NCBI GenBank assembly: GCA_014529385.2
Contig: CM043947.1
Coordinates: forward strand, 119,486,891 to 119,550,890
Source of the DNA: Adiantum capillus-veneris
Taxonomy: Eukaryota > Streptophyta > Polypodiopsida > Polypodiales > Pteridaceae
DNA: 64,000 bases
Direction of reading: 5' to 3'
The position numbers and the translations under genes are program-made. Position 1 is the first letter of the stretch, and each line of letters starts with the position of its first letter. A model generated the notes under the pieces. It did not search any database. It saw only the letters and a program-made list of their open reading frames with translations, and was not told the DNA's origin. This document shows positions 43,972 through 54,830 of this stretch, piece by piece.

Positions 43972-45512
43972 CTCTTCCCTTCCTTGAGTGATTTATATCT
44001 TCCATGTTGTTGATACATGACATGATCTTTGATTATCGAGGAAAATTTTCTTCTCATTGTGCAGTCTTCTCTTTGTTGCTAGTCTTTGCCACCGTGCAGA
44101 GGGATTTATGTTTTTGAGTTTGTAGAACTGAGCCTCTAGAACTGAGCCTCTTTGTGGTGTGGACTTTATGATGGGTTCCTTTCCATGTCAACTGCATTTT
44201 GAGTTGTTGCAATAGGTAGCCAATGTAAAATCATAGTGTGAGCTACATATGGTTGTTGTGTATAGCTTACTTCTTGAATTTTCCATTGCTTGTCATTTTA
44301 GGCCATTCTTCATTTTGCCATTGTGTGCGGAAGGTTTGTTATTTATGTGAATGTAAGATATGCTCTTGATAAGTATGATGGGATCTGCAATTGTAACTCC
44401 AAGTTGTTTTTGATTGATTTTGGTAGCATTTTTTTATTGTTGATGTAGAGGGAATATATACAAGATGATGATGATGAGGGTTTCTAGATTTGGGTCTAAA
44501 ACCTGGATGACCAAAGGGAAAAAACCTGGTGGGAAAAAAGTGCCTTTGGTATACGCTCTTATTGGAGTTGAGCATTTGGACTTGAAGTACCTGTCATGCA
44601 AGGTGAGTGCTTGGGAGAAACAAAGGAAGAGTGTCTAGTGCAAGTGCCAATTATGGGACACTCTATATGCATAAGGAAATTTGTTGAACAAAATCATGCA
44701 ATGTAAGAGATGGAGATGATGGGTGCTTCAAGGAACAAATGTAGCATGTGTGACATCAAAGGACGTCTCAATAGCTTCCATGTTTCCAAAAAGGGTTTTC
44801 GATGTAGAAGCTTCTCTACTCATACCTCACTATCCTAAGTGCATGAGTGTCTTTTGGACTTCCTCCTTTACTTACCCCTATACTATAACGGCTTCGACTC
44901 TTATGCTCACCTATGTCAGCATGAGCGACACAACGTAATTATGCTCAACTCTTCCAACCTGAGTAGTACCTAGAATAACTAAGACGCTTAGACCACAAAG
45001 AATATTACATGAAGCTTTGGGACTAACACCTAGCTCATTTAGTGGCTTAGGTGCCCGACTTTGACTTTTATGCCCTGTATTTTTAATGGCAACTTTGACT
45101 TACTTGTTCATTAGGAAGAGAATGGGGTCTAGGAGGGCCTCTTTATTTGAAGGTTTAAGGAAGTCAAACCTTTAGTGTTAAGAAAGTAATCAAAGGACAG
45201 GTTTTTAATTCAAGCAAGTAAAACGGCTAGTTAATTTGAATTCAGAGTTTCCCCCCAAAATGAAATTAAAAATCTAGCGGGTAAAACCATATCATGTAGC
45301 ATATCTACAGAAAGACCTCGACGCATAGATTGCAGATCTATGATCTCCGCTCAAATGGGAGATCATATGTGGGACTTATGGGAGAATGAAAATCATAAAA
45401 TTGTCCACCTCCTTTTTGGAGGAAAAAGTGCATCCTTTGACCACTCTTACACATCTCTTACACACCCACCATTCTTGCACACATGGCGTACACCTATTCA
45501 TCAAAATGTTAA
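43972..45512 (-). mobile_element. Gypsy 2 internal sequence without coding
   Basis: No pol domain appears in the position where it would follow the repeat ORF. The first ~115 bp (43,972-44,086) resemble 39,310-39,427: both read, on the minus strand, TGGCAAA...AACAA..AGAAGA... through CACTCAAGGAAGGG. A GGGAAAAAACCTGGTGGGAAAAAAG-like block cut across 44,516-44,545 recalls LTR sequence of other elements. No open frame is convincing. Confidence 0.5.
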
Positions 45513-46430
45513 TCAGCTCCATAAGATCATGGAAAATAAAGAGGCCCTTCTACACCCCATTCTCTTCCTAGTGCAAGGCCAGAAACCCAGTTCCATAAGT
45601 TTCGGAAAATTTAGGCATCTTCCATTGTGTTGGTCTTTGGATGCCACCATTTTGTCGAGTAGGTTGGAAAATTTTGTCTCCTCTTGACTTGCTTCTTTTA
45701 TGTTTACATTGCTATGTGAAACAAGTCTTTCAACTCTTGTAGGGACTGATGTAGTTTTTGCTTTATCTCCCATGAGAAGTGGTTGAATTTGTGTGTGGGT
45801 TCTTTGTGATTGAGTTTCCACTAGCAATTTTGGAACCCACCTTGTCTTTGGTCCATGTGTAATCGTATTTTGTATTTGTTCCTTTTGCTTGATGGCTTGA
45901 TGGACATTTATCTTTGGTAGCCATACCTGATGATTTTCTTTGTAGAAGCCTTGATTTTGGAGTTGATGACAAGGTACCCATCTATAGATAGCAACAACCT
46001 TGGTTGCAATTGGCTTATGTAGGCTTTTGGTTGTCATTGCTTGCCTTTGGGTAGAAGCATGTGCTGCATGATTTCTCTTAGTTGTTCCAAATTGAGCTAC
46101 AATTTTTGGTAACCATATGCGAGTGTTTCCTTCATAGAATCCTTGTGCTTCAAGGAGCTTGACTGGAATTATCGGCTGCGCGCTGCATCTGTTTGTGTTG
46201 GGTAGCTTTGTTGAAGTCTGACTTTGGAACCCATACTTTTCGTGTTGCCCCCATACTTTTTGTGAATTGTTTGTATTCCATTGATAGATTGGCTCGCTCC
46301 TTGTAGAACTTCTTTCTTGAGGTGAGTACACCCAGGCTGTTACTTTAGGCTTTTTGGCCCAAACATTAGTGTTTCCTTGGAAATAGCCTTGAGCAGTGAT
46401 TGACTCATTTGATGCTACCCACCCTGTCAC
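45513..46430 (-). CDS. Gypsy 2 ORF with W-V-P...QGFY.GN...W.PK repeats
   Basis: A 305-codon uninterrupted frame with a repeated motif of about 25-30 residues: GWVASNESITAQGYFQGNTN then VWAKKPK; PVKLLEAQGFYEGNTRIWLP; YRWVPCHQLQNQGFYKENHQ then VWLPK; TRWVPKLLVE. Spacers are rich in K, T, Q and N. Upstream (about 46,600-46,650) related pieces MQWKPKQKVYQPKF are seen. The ORF lies after gag on the same strand, where protease and RT should be. It is not a family I can name, and no catalytic motif is visible. The regular aromatic/basic pattern suggests a binding or structural role (inference). The start is uncertain: a continuous frame across the boundary with gag is not present. Confidence 0.55.
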   Translation of the reverse strand: MTGWVASNESITAQGYFQGNTNVWAKKPKVTAWVYSPQERSSTRSEPIYQWNTNNSQKVWGQHEKYGFQSQTSTKLPNTNRCSAQPIIPVKLLEAQGFYEGNTRIWLPKIVAQFGTTKRNHAAHASTQRQAMTTKSLHKPIATKVVAIYRWVPCHQLQNQGFYKENHQVWLPKINVHQAIKQKEQIQNTITHGPKTRWVPKLLVETQSQRTHTQIQPLLMGDKAKTTSVPTRVERLVSHSNVNIKEASQEETKFSNLLDKMVASKDQHNGRCLNFPKLMELGFWPCTRKRMGCRRASLFSMILWS

Positions 46431-47580
46431 CTTTTATTGTAGTTCAACTTGAGTCTCATGTATCCAAACTGGATCTTTGACTTGGATATGCTCTTTGGAT
46501 ACTATCACTTGGTTGATTCTCTTCGGCTTCTTCCTAATGCTTTATGTGATGGAAACTTTGGTTGATAGACTTTTTGTTTTGGTTTCCATTGCATTGTCGA
46601 TGGTTTGACTCTTGATGTAGAGGCTTCGTTGGAATTTTGATGGAGGCTCATTGAAGGTAAATTCATCTTGCAAGGTTGATCTTCTTCAACATTTATCTTA
46701 GCTTTACCTTTTTACACTATGCTTGGTTGCTCCTTTTTTGCGGTGTTTTTGGGGTTTTTGATGGTGTCGCTACTGAAGATTTTCCTTGTGGTTGAAAGAA
46801 GATGTTCTTCCAGCTTTGTGTTAGGATCAGACTCTCCTTGATATGATGGGACTCGATTATGTGGAAATTATCCTTGTACTCTCTTGTACTCAACTTGAGT
46901 ACGACTTATGCCATGACAAAGCTAGGAATCGTCGTTTTAGAACTTGTGTACACTATCTCCTCTAGCTCAGTGATTGGCGGCTTTCCCATCATTATCCATT
47001 TTCCATAACTCATTAGATTCTTTGTCCATTTTGGATCTATCCCAGCTAAACATGTGATTTAGAGTCTTGTTTCTCCGCACATTTGCAACCTCTATTTTCA
47101 TGCCCTGGATGAGGATACTTTAGCCATCTATGATCTTGGGTTTAATTGGGTTTAACTCTAGCTTCATAGGCCTTCAAAATTGCATCTAAGGGTTCAAAGA
47201 CTTTGTCCACCAAGACTGAACCACCTGAGTCACTCTTTCACTCTTTAGGCCCCTTTGTGATTTTCTTGCTTTCTTACTCATTTAAGCTGTTCTTTTGTTT
47301 GATGCAGTTCTGTTTCTAAAGTAGCTTTCTCTTGCAGCCTCTTTGATTTCATTTTGTCTCATTTGGATTTCCATGATTTTTCTCCTATTCTCACTGATAA
47401 GTTTTTGATTTTTGTTTGAACAAAAAATGTGGCTTCCTCCTCAATGATTGCATTTTTGGCAGCTTCTTGAGCTTGAGCTTGAGCTTGAGTCATCACCTTT
47501 AAAGGAATCGTCGGTTCTACCTCAGATCTGTTTGAAGAAGGCATCACACCTAAAATGTTCATTGTTGCTTCCCCTTGTTG
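46431..47580 (-). pseudogene. Gypsy 2 gag-downstream spacer, decayed
   Basis: SGGSVLVDKVFEPLDAILKA and LKAYEARVKP at about 47,150-47,225 match the spacer of gypsy 1. The frame 47,562-47,359 (QAQAQAQEAAKNAIIEEEAT) is a charged, Q/A-rich part of the same region. Stops separate these pieces. Confidence 0.6.
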
Positions 47581-48716
47581 TCTAGATTTTTAGCACAGTG
47601 TTGGCGTAGATGGTCTCTCCCACAACGTTCATAGAATACAAATATTCCTATTTATGGATCCTTGTTTGGATAACTTTGTGCCCAATGATCACCTCCACAA
47701 TCATAGCATGTACATTCTTATTTCATAACTGGTGATCCACCCAATGGTTGTTCTTGCCTGGTAAGAATGTTCTTCGAAGCATACTCATGATTGTCTATGA
47801 ACATGAGCGTATTTGCATCCATGGAGTACTGGTTTTTCATGGGTTGTGGCACATGTGTTGACTGAGTGTAGTAGACTACTACTCTACCATCATTCAAATG
47901 ATGCAGTTGCTACCCTAGAATTTGTTGCATCTTTGGTTGAGTGCTACATCATGGAGTGGGACGATCCCCTACACAAATATTACATCTCCTCAATTGAGGT
48001 TGTCGCACATTTAGGTTATGTTTGTAGCCTTGGTTTATTCTTCACATCACCTCCTTGACCACTTGATCAAAGCTCTGGTCAAAGCTCAACATTGTAGGAT
48101 TTTGGACATCTTGATTTGTTGTGGGGTCGCTCTTTGGAGAAGAGGCACTACTAGCTGTGTTATCTGTATCTTCAATCACCTCTCTGCATGCTTTACAATT
48201 GTCAACTAGATATATAGCTTCTCTAGTGACTTGCTCAAATGGCATGCATCCTTTCAAATATAGGTCCTTTTTTAGAGTTTCATTCACCATGTCCTCTATG
48301 AAGAGAACTGATAATCTCTCATCTTGTGGTAGCTCTCTCATAGGACATCTATATATGTATTGTTTGAAGGGAAGCAAAGATTCCTTCACCCTCTCGTCAT
48401 TTTTCTATTTGAATGCATAGATCTGTGACATTGTGTTGTGCTTGATTCCCCTTTTTGAGAACTCTTCTTTGAATCCTTGTAAGAGTTGTGCTATGTTTGA
48501 AAAATCATCTCTGTTTAGTGGTTGGAACCACGTCAAAGCCATTCCTTCTAATGTCAACCCAAATCCCTCATACTGAGTATGGAAATCCACAATCCGTTCA
48601 ACTCTCAAAGCTTGTTTGAAGAGTGAGACTTGACCATATGAATCCCCTGACCCACTATACTTTGTCTTGACACATTGAGCCACTTGATATGGTCTTAATT
48701 GTTGTGGTCCGGTCAC
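47581..48716 (-). pseudogene. Gypsy 2 gag: capsid and zinc-knuckle region
   Basis: The frame 48,716-48,405 gives YEGFGLTLEGMALTWFQPL and GFKEEFSKRGIKHNTMSQIY (capsid), and 48,389-48,042 gives FKQYIYRCPMRELPQDERLS and KGCMPFEQVTREAIYLVDNC, each matching gypsy 1. Knuckle remnants CYDCGGDHWAQSYPNKDP (last Cys replaced by Tyr) and ERCGRDHLRQHCAK lie at about 47,590-47,715. The order is the same as in gypsy 1. Confidence 0.8.
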
Positions 48717-49205
48717 TTATCCAACCAATTTGTGGTCTCTTGGAAAGATGTCTCTCGTCGTCTTCTCTAGTCTTGGAAGAAATCCCAGTGGAATCCTCTC
48801 AGGTATGTGCTTTGGCATCATTATAGGATGAAAGTAAGTAGAGATAGGAGTACCCTTGTACGTATATCTCTCTAGGTCAATTGGAACTTGAACTTCATGG
48901 GCATCTGTATACGTAAATGCGTAGAGGTTCTTATGGGTGGTCAACTCTCTAGCATAGGGCTCTACACACTTGTGGAAGATATATGGATCCCTGTTTGTGG
49001 ATCTATATATGCCCTCATGAGCATAATCTGTAAGCACCTTCATGGATTCATTGGCTTTGATGAATCTCATGTTCGGTTTATTTATTAGAGGATGCCTCTC
49101 CTGTATGTATTCGTTGGTTCTTACTCTCAAAGGCATTGTAGAGTTTCTTGCATTTTTCATGTCTCTGAGTGAAGTAGAAAACCCTGGAGGTGGATAATTT
49201 ATCAT
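48717..49205 (-). CDS. Gypsy 2 extra N-terminal gag domain
   Basis: A 162-codon open frame beginning MINYPPPGFSTSLRDMKN. It contains FHKCVEPYARELTTHKNLYA and VPIDLERYTYKGTPISTYF, which parallel FQCKEPFPNELSNDKVLYL and VDRYGREYKQI in gypsy 1. The module precedes the capsid in both elements. Its function is unknown; it could be a matrix-like or accessory gag region. Confidence 0.6.
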   Translation of the reverse strand: MINYPPPGFSTSLRDMKNARNSTMPLRVRTNEYIQERHPLINKPNMRFIKANESMKVLTDYAHEGIYRSTNRDPYIFHKCVEPYARELTTHKNLYAFTYTDAHEVQVPIDLERYTYKGTPISTYFHPIMMPKHIPERIPLGFLPRLEKTTRDIFPRDHKLVG

Positions 49206-49585
49206 GGTTAAGGTTCACTCAAATCTCTCAAGGTAGTCTCTCACAAGCCCACTTTGGCTTAGTGCAACTTATCCCTTTTTGCCCCTAGTGAGGTCTCTCA
49301 AAAGTTAGGTCTTTGTGGCTTTTTGGTCGCTACTCTCTAGAAACTAGTTTTGGGTACCCTAAAAGTCTAGGTGTGTCCTATTGCCCGCAAGCTTTCTTCT
49401 TGGCTATACCTGACTCAATTTGGAGTTGTTAATCAAAAGTTAAAGCAATTTTAGTAAATTGCACTTGAAACAACACTCAAGACAGTCTTAGGACCAATAC
49501 ACATGAACTTTGGCTTTTATCTTGACATTCGGAAGGTATTTTTAGCTCAAACTTGAGATTTGGGATGCCCCAACTATGCTGAGGT

Positions 49586-50258
49586 ACATGGATTGCGATC
49601 CATGTTCCTCTGTCAAAACTTTTCTCCAAATTTAGACTGTATGTAGACAAGGTCATATACATGCTCTGTAACAATTTCATCAAATTCTAAGATTGAGGTA
49701 CATGGATTGCGATCCATGTTCAACCACAATAGACTAATCATACCAAAATTGACCTAATTTTCAATCCAGAGGTCCATTTTCAAAAATTTTCATACCAGCT
49801 TCTACAGTCTGCTATGGTAGTTTTGACAATGAACTGTTTTTGGCTCTTTTGACCACTTTTTGCAACTTTTTTGCATTTGGTTCTTTTGGGAAAAGTGTTT
49901 GTCTATGTCTCAGCTACCTACTGCTCAAATCTTAATCAAAACTTTTGATGAGGTACATGAATCATGATCTATGTTTGACCTCATTTTGACATGAAACTTG
50001 GTCAACTTATAGTTCATGTTATGGTGATATTCTTCCCCAAATCTTTTTGGATTTGGACAACTTTTCCCTAGTCAACTGTGATTTTTTTCTGTCTGTCTTG
50101 CGATTTTTGCCTATTTGGCAGAATTTTGGTATTTTGATCACCTTTTTTTAATTTTTTGCTATGGTCCGTTTTGGCAAAGTTGTTCCACTAGTTATTAGGG
50201 ATGTACTTGTCAAATATAAGCCCCAAATGTCAAAAGGTACATGTATCATGATCCATGT
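49586..50258. repeat. Array of 20-bp palindromes in the gypsy 2 leader
   Basis: Near-perfect palindromes with half-site ACATGGAT and complement ATCCATGT around a four-base centre occur at 49,586-49,605, 49,700-49,719, 49,955-49,974 and 50,239-50,258, each preceded by GGT and followed by T. The last two have CATG centres and one changed base in an arm. They lie between the primer binding site and gag, in sequence with no open frame. Confidence 0.9.
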
Positions 50259-50570
50259 TATCCTAAGTAACTGAAATGAAACATGAAACAAAATCAGGTA
50301 GAATGGTACAAAATAAATTCGTAATGGAAAATGGAATGGAATTCTGAAAGCATAGAGAAAATTGGAGAATGAAATGCTTTTGGCTATCTCACCCACAACC
50401 TCTTTACTTCTCAAGAATAGATCTAGCAAGTCCTCAACTTCTAGACTCTATCAAGCACTAAACCCCGTGTCTAGCTGCTTCTCTACTAAGGTGTAAATGG
50501 AATGGAAGACAAATCTCCAAAAAAGAACACTCTAAATACACACTAGGTCCCTCACCATCTAAGGATCATA

Positions 50571-50588
50571 TCCCCGGCAACGGTGCCA
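50571..50588 (-). other. Gypsy 2 primer binding site (tRNA-Asp type)
   Basis: The plus strand reads TCCCCGGCAACGGTGCCA, the 3' end of plant tRNA-Asp with one difference. It is one base from the LTR. Confidence 0.85.
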
Positions 50589-50589
50589 A

Positions 50590-51567
50590 TGTTAGCGGGT
50601 TGCCGCGACGAACATCTGTAGCATAGCTATCTGGCACGGAGACTCTTTGAGATTGTCAATCTCAAGAAGACTCGGATGGGGCACGGAGACTCTTTGAGAT
50701 TGTCAATCTCAAGAAGTGAACCTTAACAAGCAAACACACTAACTCAACAAGCAAACCAACACTCAATGATCAAGGAAATGTGCTTATGTCCTTTCTCACA
50801 TAGCTCTAGGTCATCACGTCATTTTGGCACTCGAACGGACTCAAAATGCAATGAAATTTTAGGAGGAGGTCTAGGACACCTAGAGGCACTATCCTACCAA
50901 CTCTGGTCACAATCAAACAAGGTACCAAAATCACAATCCATCATGAAAAAGGTCTTGAAACTTGCAACATAACTATCCAAAAAGGTCGCACCAATGGTCT
51001 AGGAACACTCTCCTATGGTCAAAATGACAAAAAAACAATGATTTAAGCACTCAAATTTGATGATTAGGCTCATTGATGTGTAATTCTGAACCTCAACAAA
51101 ACTGACAATGCTTACACTTGAATGAAAGAGCAAAGAGAGGAACACAATGCAAATTTCAAAACTAAAATTTTGGTTACCCATTCATTAGTTGCGATGATTA
51201 CAACTTGGAGCAGCTTGGGTGTACGTTTTCAAGGCTCCCTTCTTCTTCTAAAGATAAGACTTCCTTTTACATTAAAGTTAGTGAACTTTATAAAAAGTTC
51301 ACTAACTTTCTTCTAAAGATAAAACTTCCTTTTACATTAAAGTTAGTGAACTTTATACCTAGGAAATTCTAAATGGTCAGTGGTTGGCTCACATGGACCT
51401 TTACAAATATCATTACAACATTACAAATCAGGGAATTGATCTACTACTCTGGAATTAGGATTTACACAAAGTATTACTACACTAGCTCGGAAAACTAATA
51501 GAGTACAAATGTGGTGTCCGGCTACGTATCCAACTACATGGGTGCCCGTTCAATCAATCCTCAAACA
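50590..51567 (-). mobile_element. 5' LTR of gypsy element 2
   Basis: 978 bp from TGTTAGCGGGTTGCC to CCTCAAACA, homologous to 38,398-39,186. It contains a duplicated CACGGAGACTCTTTGAGATT block (about 50,636 and 50,681), an inserted segment near 50,810-50,960 not present in the 3' LTR, and a duplicated CTTCTAAAGATAA...TTAGTGAACTTTATA block (51,246 and 51,310) that creates a 15-bp perfect hairpin at 51,274-51,309. Confidence 0.9.
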
Positions 51568-53500
51568 CATACTCATCATCATAAATTACTACCAGTACCA
51601 CCTCATTATTATTCATCTCAAGTGGGGTGCTCTCATGTGCTGGTTTCTATTCAAGATATGCATTAGAGTTGAAGTGAGCTAGAGTTGAGTGGAACTTGCA
51701 AGGAAAATTGAAAGCTTGTACGATGAACCATTGGAATTGAGAGCCAATTCAAGGGTCCAATAGACCCTTGTGTAGTTGCACTTTGTAGGTATGTATGTGT
51801 ATCATGTGTGAACAAATAAAAAAATGGGACAGTGAGATTGTCGTGTACGAAGCAAAAAAGGGGAGTAGGGAGATCCATAGTCACCCAATCTTGCTTCATT
51901 TGGGCTATTTTGTAAAGAAACACCATATTGTGCTAGTTGGTAACACTTTCTTGTGCTATATTGCACTGAGAAAAAAGGGGGTAGTCAATCAATCACCCCA
52001 ACTTTTCTTCATTTGAGCTTGTCTTGTGAAGCCATGCCCAAGCTTGGTTGGTGCCATATCTTGCTAGTTTAAGTAGAGAGGAGGTTCAATGGATTTTTCA
52101 TTGGAATACATGTTTTAAATGCATAAGTTTCTTCTACATGCACATGCGGAGATGAGAGAGAAACACAGACACACACTCACAAGATCCTTTACACAAAGGG
52201 AAAGAGGGACACATGTCAGCTCCCTAGCCCAGATGCCCACAAGGTGTACTCAAATCCTATTGGATGGCCATGGAGGTGACCAATGAGAATTAGGCTAGAA
52301 TAAATCTAGTTCAATTAATTTAAAACACTTAATAAAAGAACCAATAAGAATTAAGCTCTCTAGAAGACTATTGGTTTGGACAGTCTCCCAAGGGGTCCAA
52401 TGAGCATTTAACAGCCCAATGGCTTGCCTGATTCCTATTGGCCAGGAGACAAAGGGGTCCAATGAGAGTTTAGTTGCATTAATTAATTACCTAAATCTCT
52501 CACAAAAGGGGAAAGGGAGACACATGTCAGAAGGCTATCACTTATGCTGCTTAAATTTCATTGGCTAAGCCTGGCATGGACCAATAGGGTGTGAGCATGA
52601 GCAAATAGCAAGAGGGGTCGACCATGTCCAATGTTTTGATCTCTCTCACATCATCTCATGTAGCCAATTGCTTCTTTTGTCTCTTGTGCCTACTCTCATC
52701 TCTCTTTATCTATCTTCTAGACCTCTCTTGCCATGTATTGGCCAGTTTCTTGTATTATCCTAAATGATGCAAAAAGGGGGTAATGAGATCCTTACTCACT
52801 CCAATTTTTCTTCCTTTGGGATTGTCTTTGAAGCTTCCCTAGATTGCTTGATACCATATGATGCTATTTTAAGTCCTCATGATAGTGTTTAGTGTCCCTC
52901 TTAGGTGCATTTAGTATAATCCCTCTTAGGTTTATGTAATATGAGTGAGGTTCCCAAAGGTAGGGTTGTAATTATGAGTAAATCCCACATGAGAAGCTCC
53001 TTGATGCAAATTCTTGTGCAAATTGTAGTACAAATGTGGTGGTTACTTCTTCTACAAATAGAATACTTAATAAAGATTACTTCAGTGGTAGTGGGAGAGA
53101 GAAAAAATTCAAGAAGGAAAAAAATCTATTACATGCACTACTTTACTTGGATACACAATGTTGTGTTTTTGTGCCTATTAGACTAATGTTGAAACTCTTA
53201 CCTCTCTTTACACATAAGGTGATCTCAAGGTTCATGGTATATATTCTTGTCCCAATGAATTCCAACATGGTTTTCCTTATTGAGAGACCCATTGCACTTA
53301 GGATGTCTATATATAATGTTGGATTTCATGCTTCAAGATCTAAATATATTCCAAATATACACTTTGAGCTAACATTGTTTCAATCTTGCTCTCAATTCTA
53401 GTGATCTTTCTTTACAAGCTTGTAATTTTTCGTTCAAATGTGTTTGCGGCTATTTTGTTTAGCAAGTTTCATCTACTAGTGTTTTTTTTCTATAAGAACA
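51568..53500. other. No gene; dispersed ~105-bp repeat in three copies
   Basis: Similar blocks occur at about 51,855-51,950, 51,968-52,075 and 52,770-52,880, each beginning AAAAAGGGGGTA-like, then TTTTCTTCATTTGRG, then a CCATAT...GCTAGTTT-like end. Between them GGGACACATGTCAG recurs (52,206 and 52,510), as do CCAATGAG boxes. Open frames here have no recognised domain. Confidence 0.6.
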
Positions 53501-54150
53501 ACTTGAAATAAATTAAAGGTAAGAGAAAATTACAAGTACCCCTAAGGTAGGACAGCCCTGTCATCCTAGCTAGGAGAGCTCAGCCTAAAAGGGGGAAAAT
53601 CATTAGGAGAGAAGAGAATAGTATCTTAAAATCTTTCTTCCATTTCTTAGGTCGGACCTTTCTTTGAATTACTTTGACTTCATTTGTATCTTTGAGACTT
53701 CTCGTGGTGGTCACATACTCCTCTTTGAGCTTAATATTCATATGAAACTTATGACTACATGTGTTGGATTGGACATTGCAACAAATATGAAGTGGAATGT
53801 ATAAGATCTTATTTGGACAATTTTAATGGAGCTTTGAATATGAATTCCAAAGTAGAAATGATAAAGCTTCCATCAAGAATAAGCTTGGAGGAAGAGAGGA
53901 TGAAAATTACACACGGGACACACACACACACACGCGCGCGTGTATACTTATCCATCAATTTAAATATATTTAAAAAAATCCCTCTCAAAGGTTACTATTT
54001 ACCTTGGTCTAGTTTCCTAAGTTATACCCTAAAAAATATTGTACGGGTCTATTTTTGGAGGGACATGCCTCTTTCTTTTATCTTCACATGGGGACCCACC
54101 CCTAAAGTTATTATGCATAAAACGTGGCCTTCATTACTACCCTAAGATTT
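53501..54150. other. No gene recognised
   Basis: The region holds a CCTAAGGTAGGACAG...CCTAGCTAGGA-like segment and a short (AC)n(GC)n repeat at 53,918-53,942. The open frame 53,759-54,145 crosses the repeat and has no domain. Part of it may be the LTR of gypsy 3. Confidence 0.35.
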
Positions 54151-54500
54151 CACGCCCTCTCCCTCTCTGTCCCCCTTGATTGTACTGCTACGCATTGTAG
54201 CCTACTGTTTACGCCTACATGCAATCTCTCTCCCTCTCAACTCCCAATACGCAAGTAGGACGCCATGAGGCGGCTTGGGAACCTATAGCCACTAAAGACT
54301 CAGATTGTGGGGTGTCTTCTCACGTTGAGCAAATTGAATGACCTATAAAAGGTGAGGGTACTATGGGCCCCTCACTTAGTCTGTGGGTATTCTTTTTTTG
54401 CATGTGTATTTCAAAGTGAGGTGTGAGGGTTTTGATACTCTGCTGACTATGGAGGTTGTTGAAATACCATCTCAAGTCGGTATTCTCCTTGATAATAGTA
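54150..54500 (+). mobile_element. Probable LTR segment of gypsy 3
   Basis: CT-rich sequence, then a TATA-like CCTATAAAAGGTGAG at 54,343-54,357 and CTCACTTAG, matching in order the fragment at 2,010-2,420. Its position upstream of the plus-strand gypsy 3 pol fits a 5' LTR. The LTR ends were not defined. Confidence 0.4.
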
Positions 54501-54584
54501 CCTTGATCACTTGCAATAAGGTTTTTTGAAACCTTCCTATTACCATGATGAGTTTGGGTTATTTCTTGCTATTTGCACAATTAT

Positions 54585-54830
54585 CGACTGGCTTTAGCTT
54601 TTTTTTTTTGGGATTCTATGCTGCGATTGCATACCGTGCATGAACTAATTGTTTGTAGGATGGTTTTTTGGGATATTATGGCACGATTGCATATTGTGCA
54701 TGAACTAATTGTTTGTAGGATGGGCTATTTTTTGCTATTCGCGCAATTATGGCTTTAACTGGTTTTTGGGGATATTATGTTGCGACTCCATACTGGGCAT
54801 GAACTGATTGTTTGTAGGATGGTTGGGGAG
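54585..54830. repeat. Tandem repeat, three copies of 60-100 bp
   Basis: The block TTTTTGGGATATTATG..GCGATTGCATAnnGTGCATGAACTAATTGTTTGTAGGATGG, written here with gaps, occurs at about 54,600-54,662, 54,663-54,722 and, after a spacer repeating TTTGCTATTCGCGCAATTATGG, at 54,762-54,824. Identity is high in the GTGCATGAACTAATTG segment. Confidence 0.85.

Noticed and set aside
50571-50588. tRNA-Asp-like and tRNA-Met-like sequences as tRNA genes
   Set aside because: Only the 3' acceptor end is present, next to LTR ends on the strand expected for primer binding sites; no cloverleaf surrounds them.
53036-53401. 121-codon plus-strand ORF
   Set aside because: No recognisable domain and AT-rich codon use like the flanking non-coding DNA.
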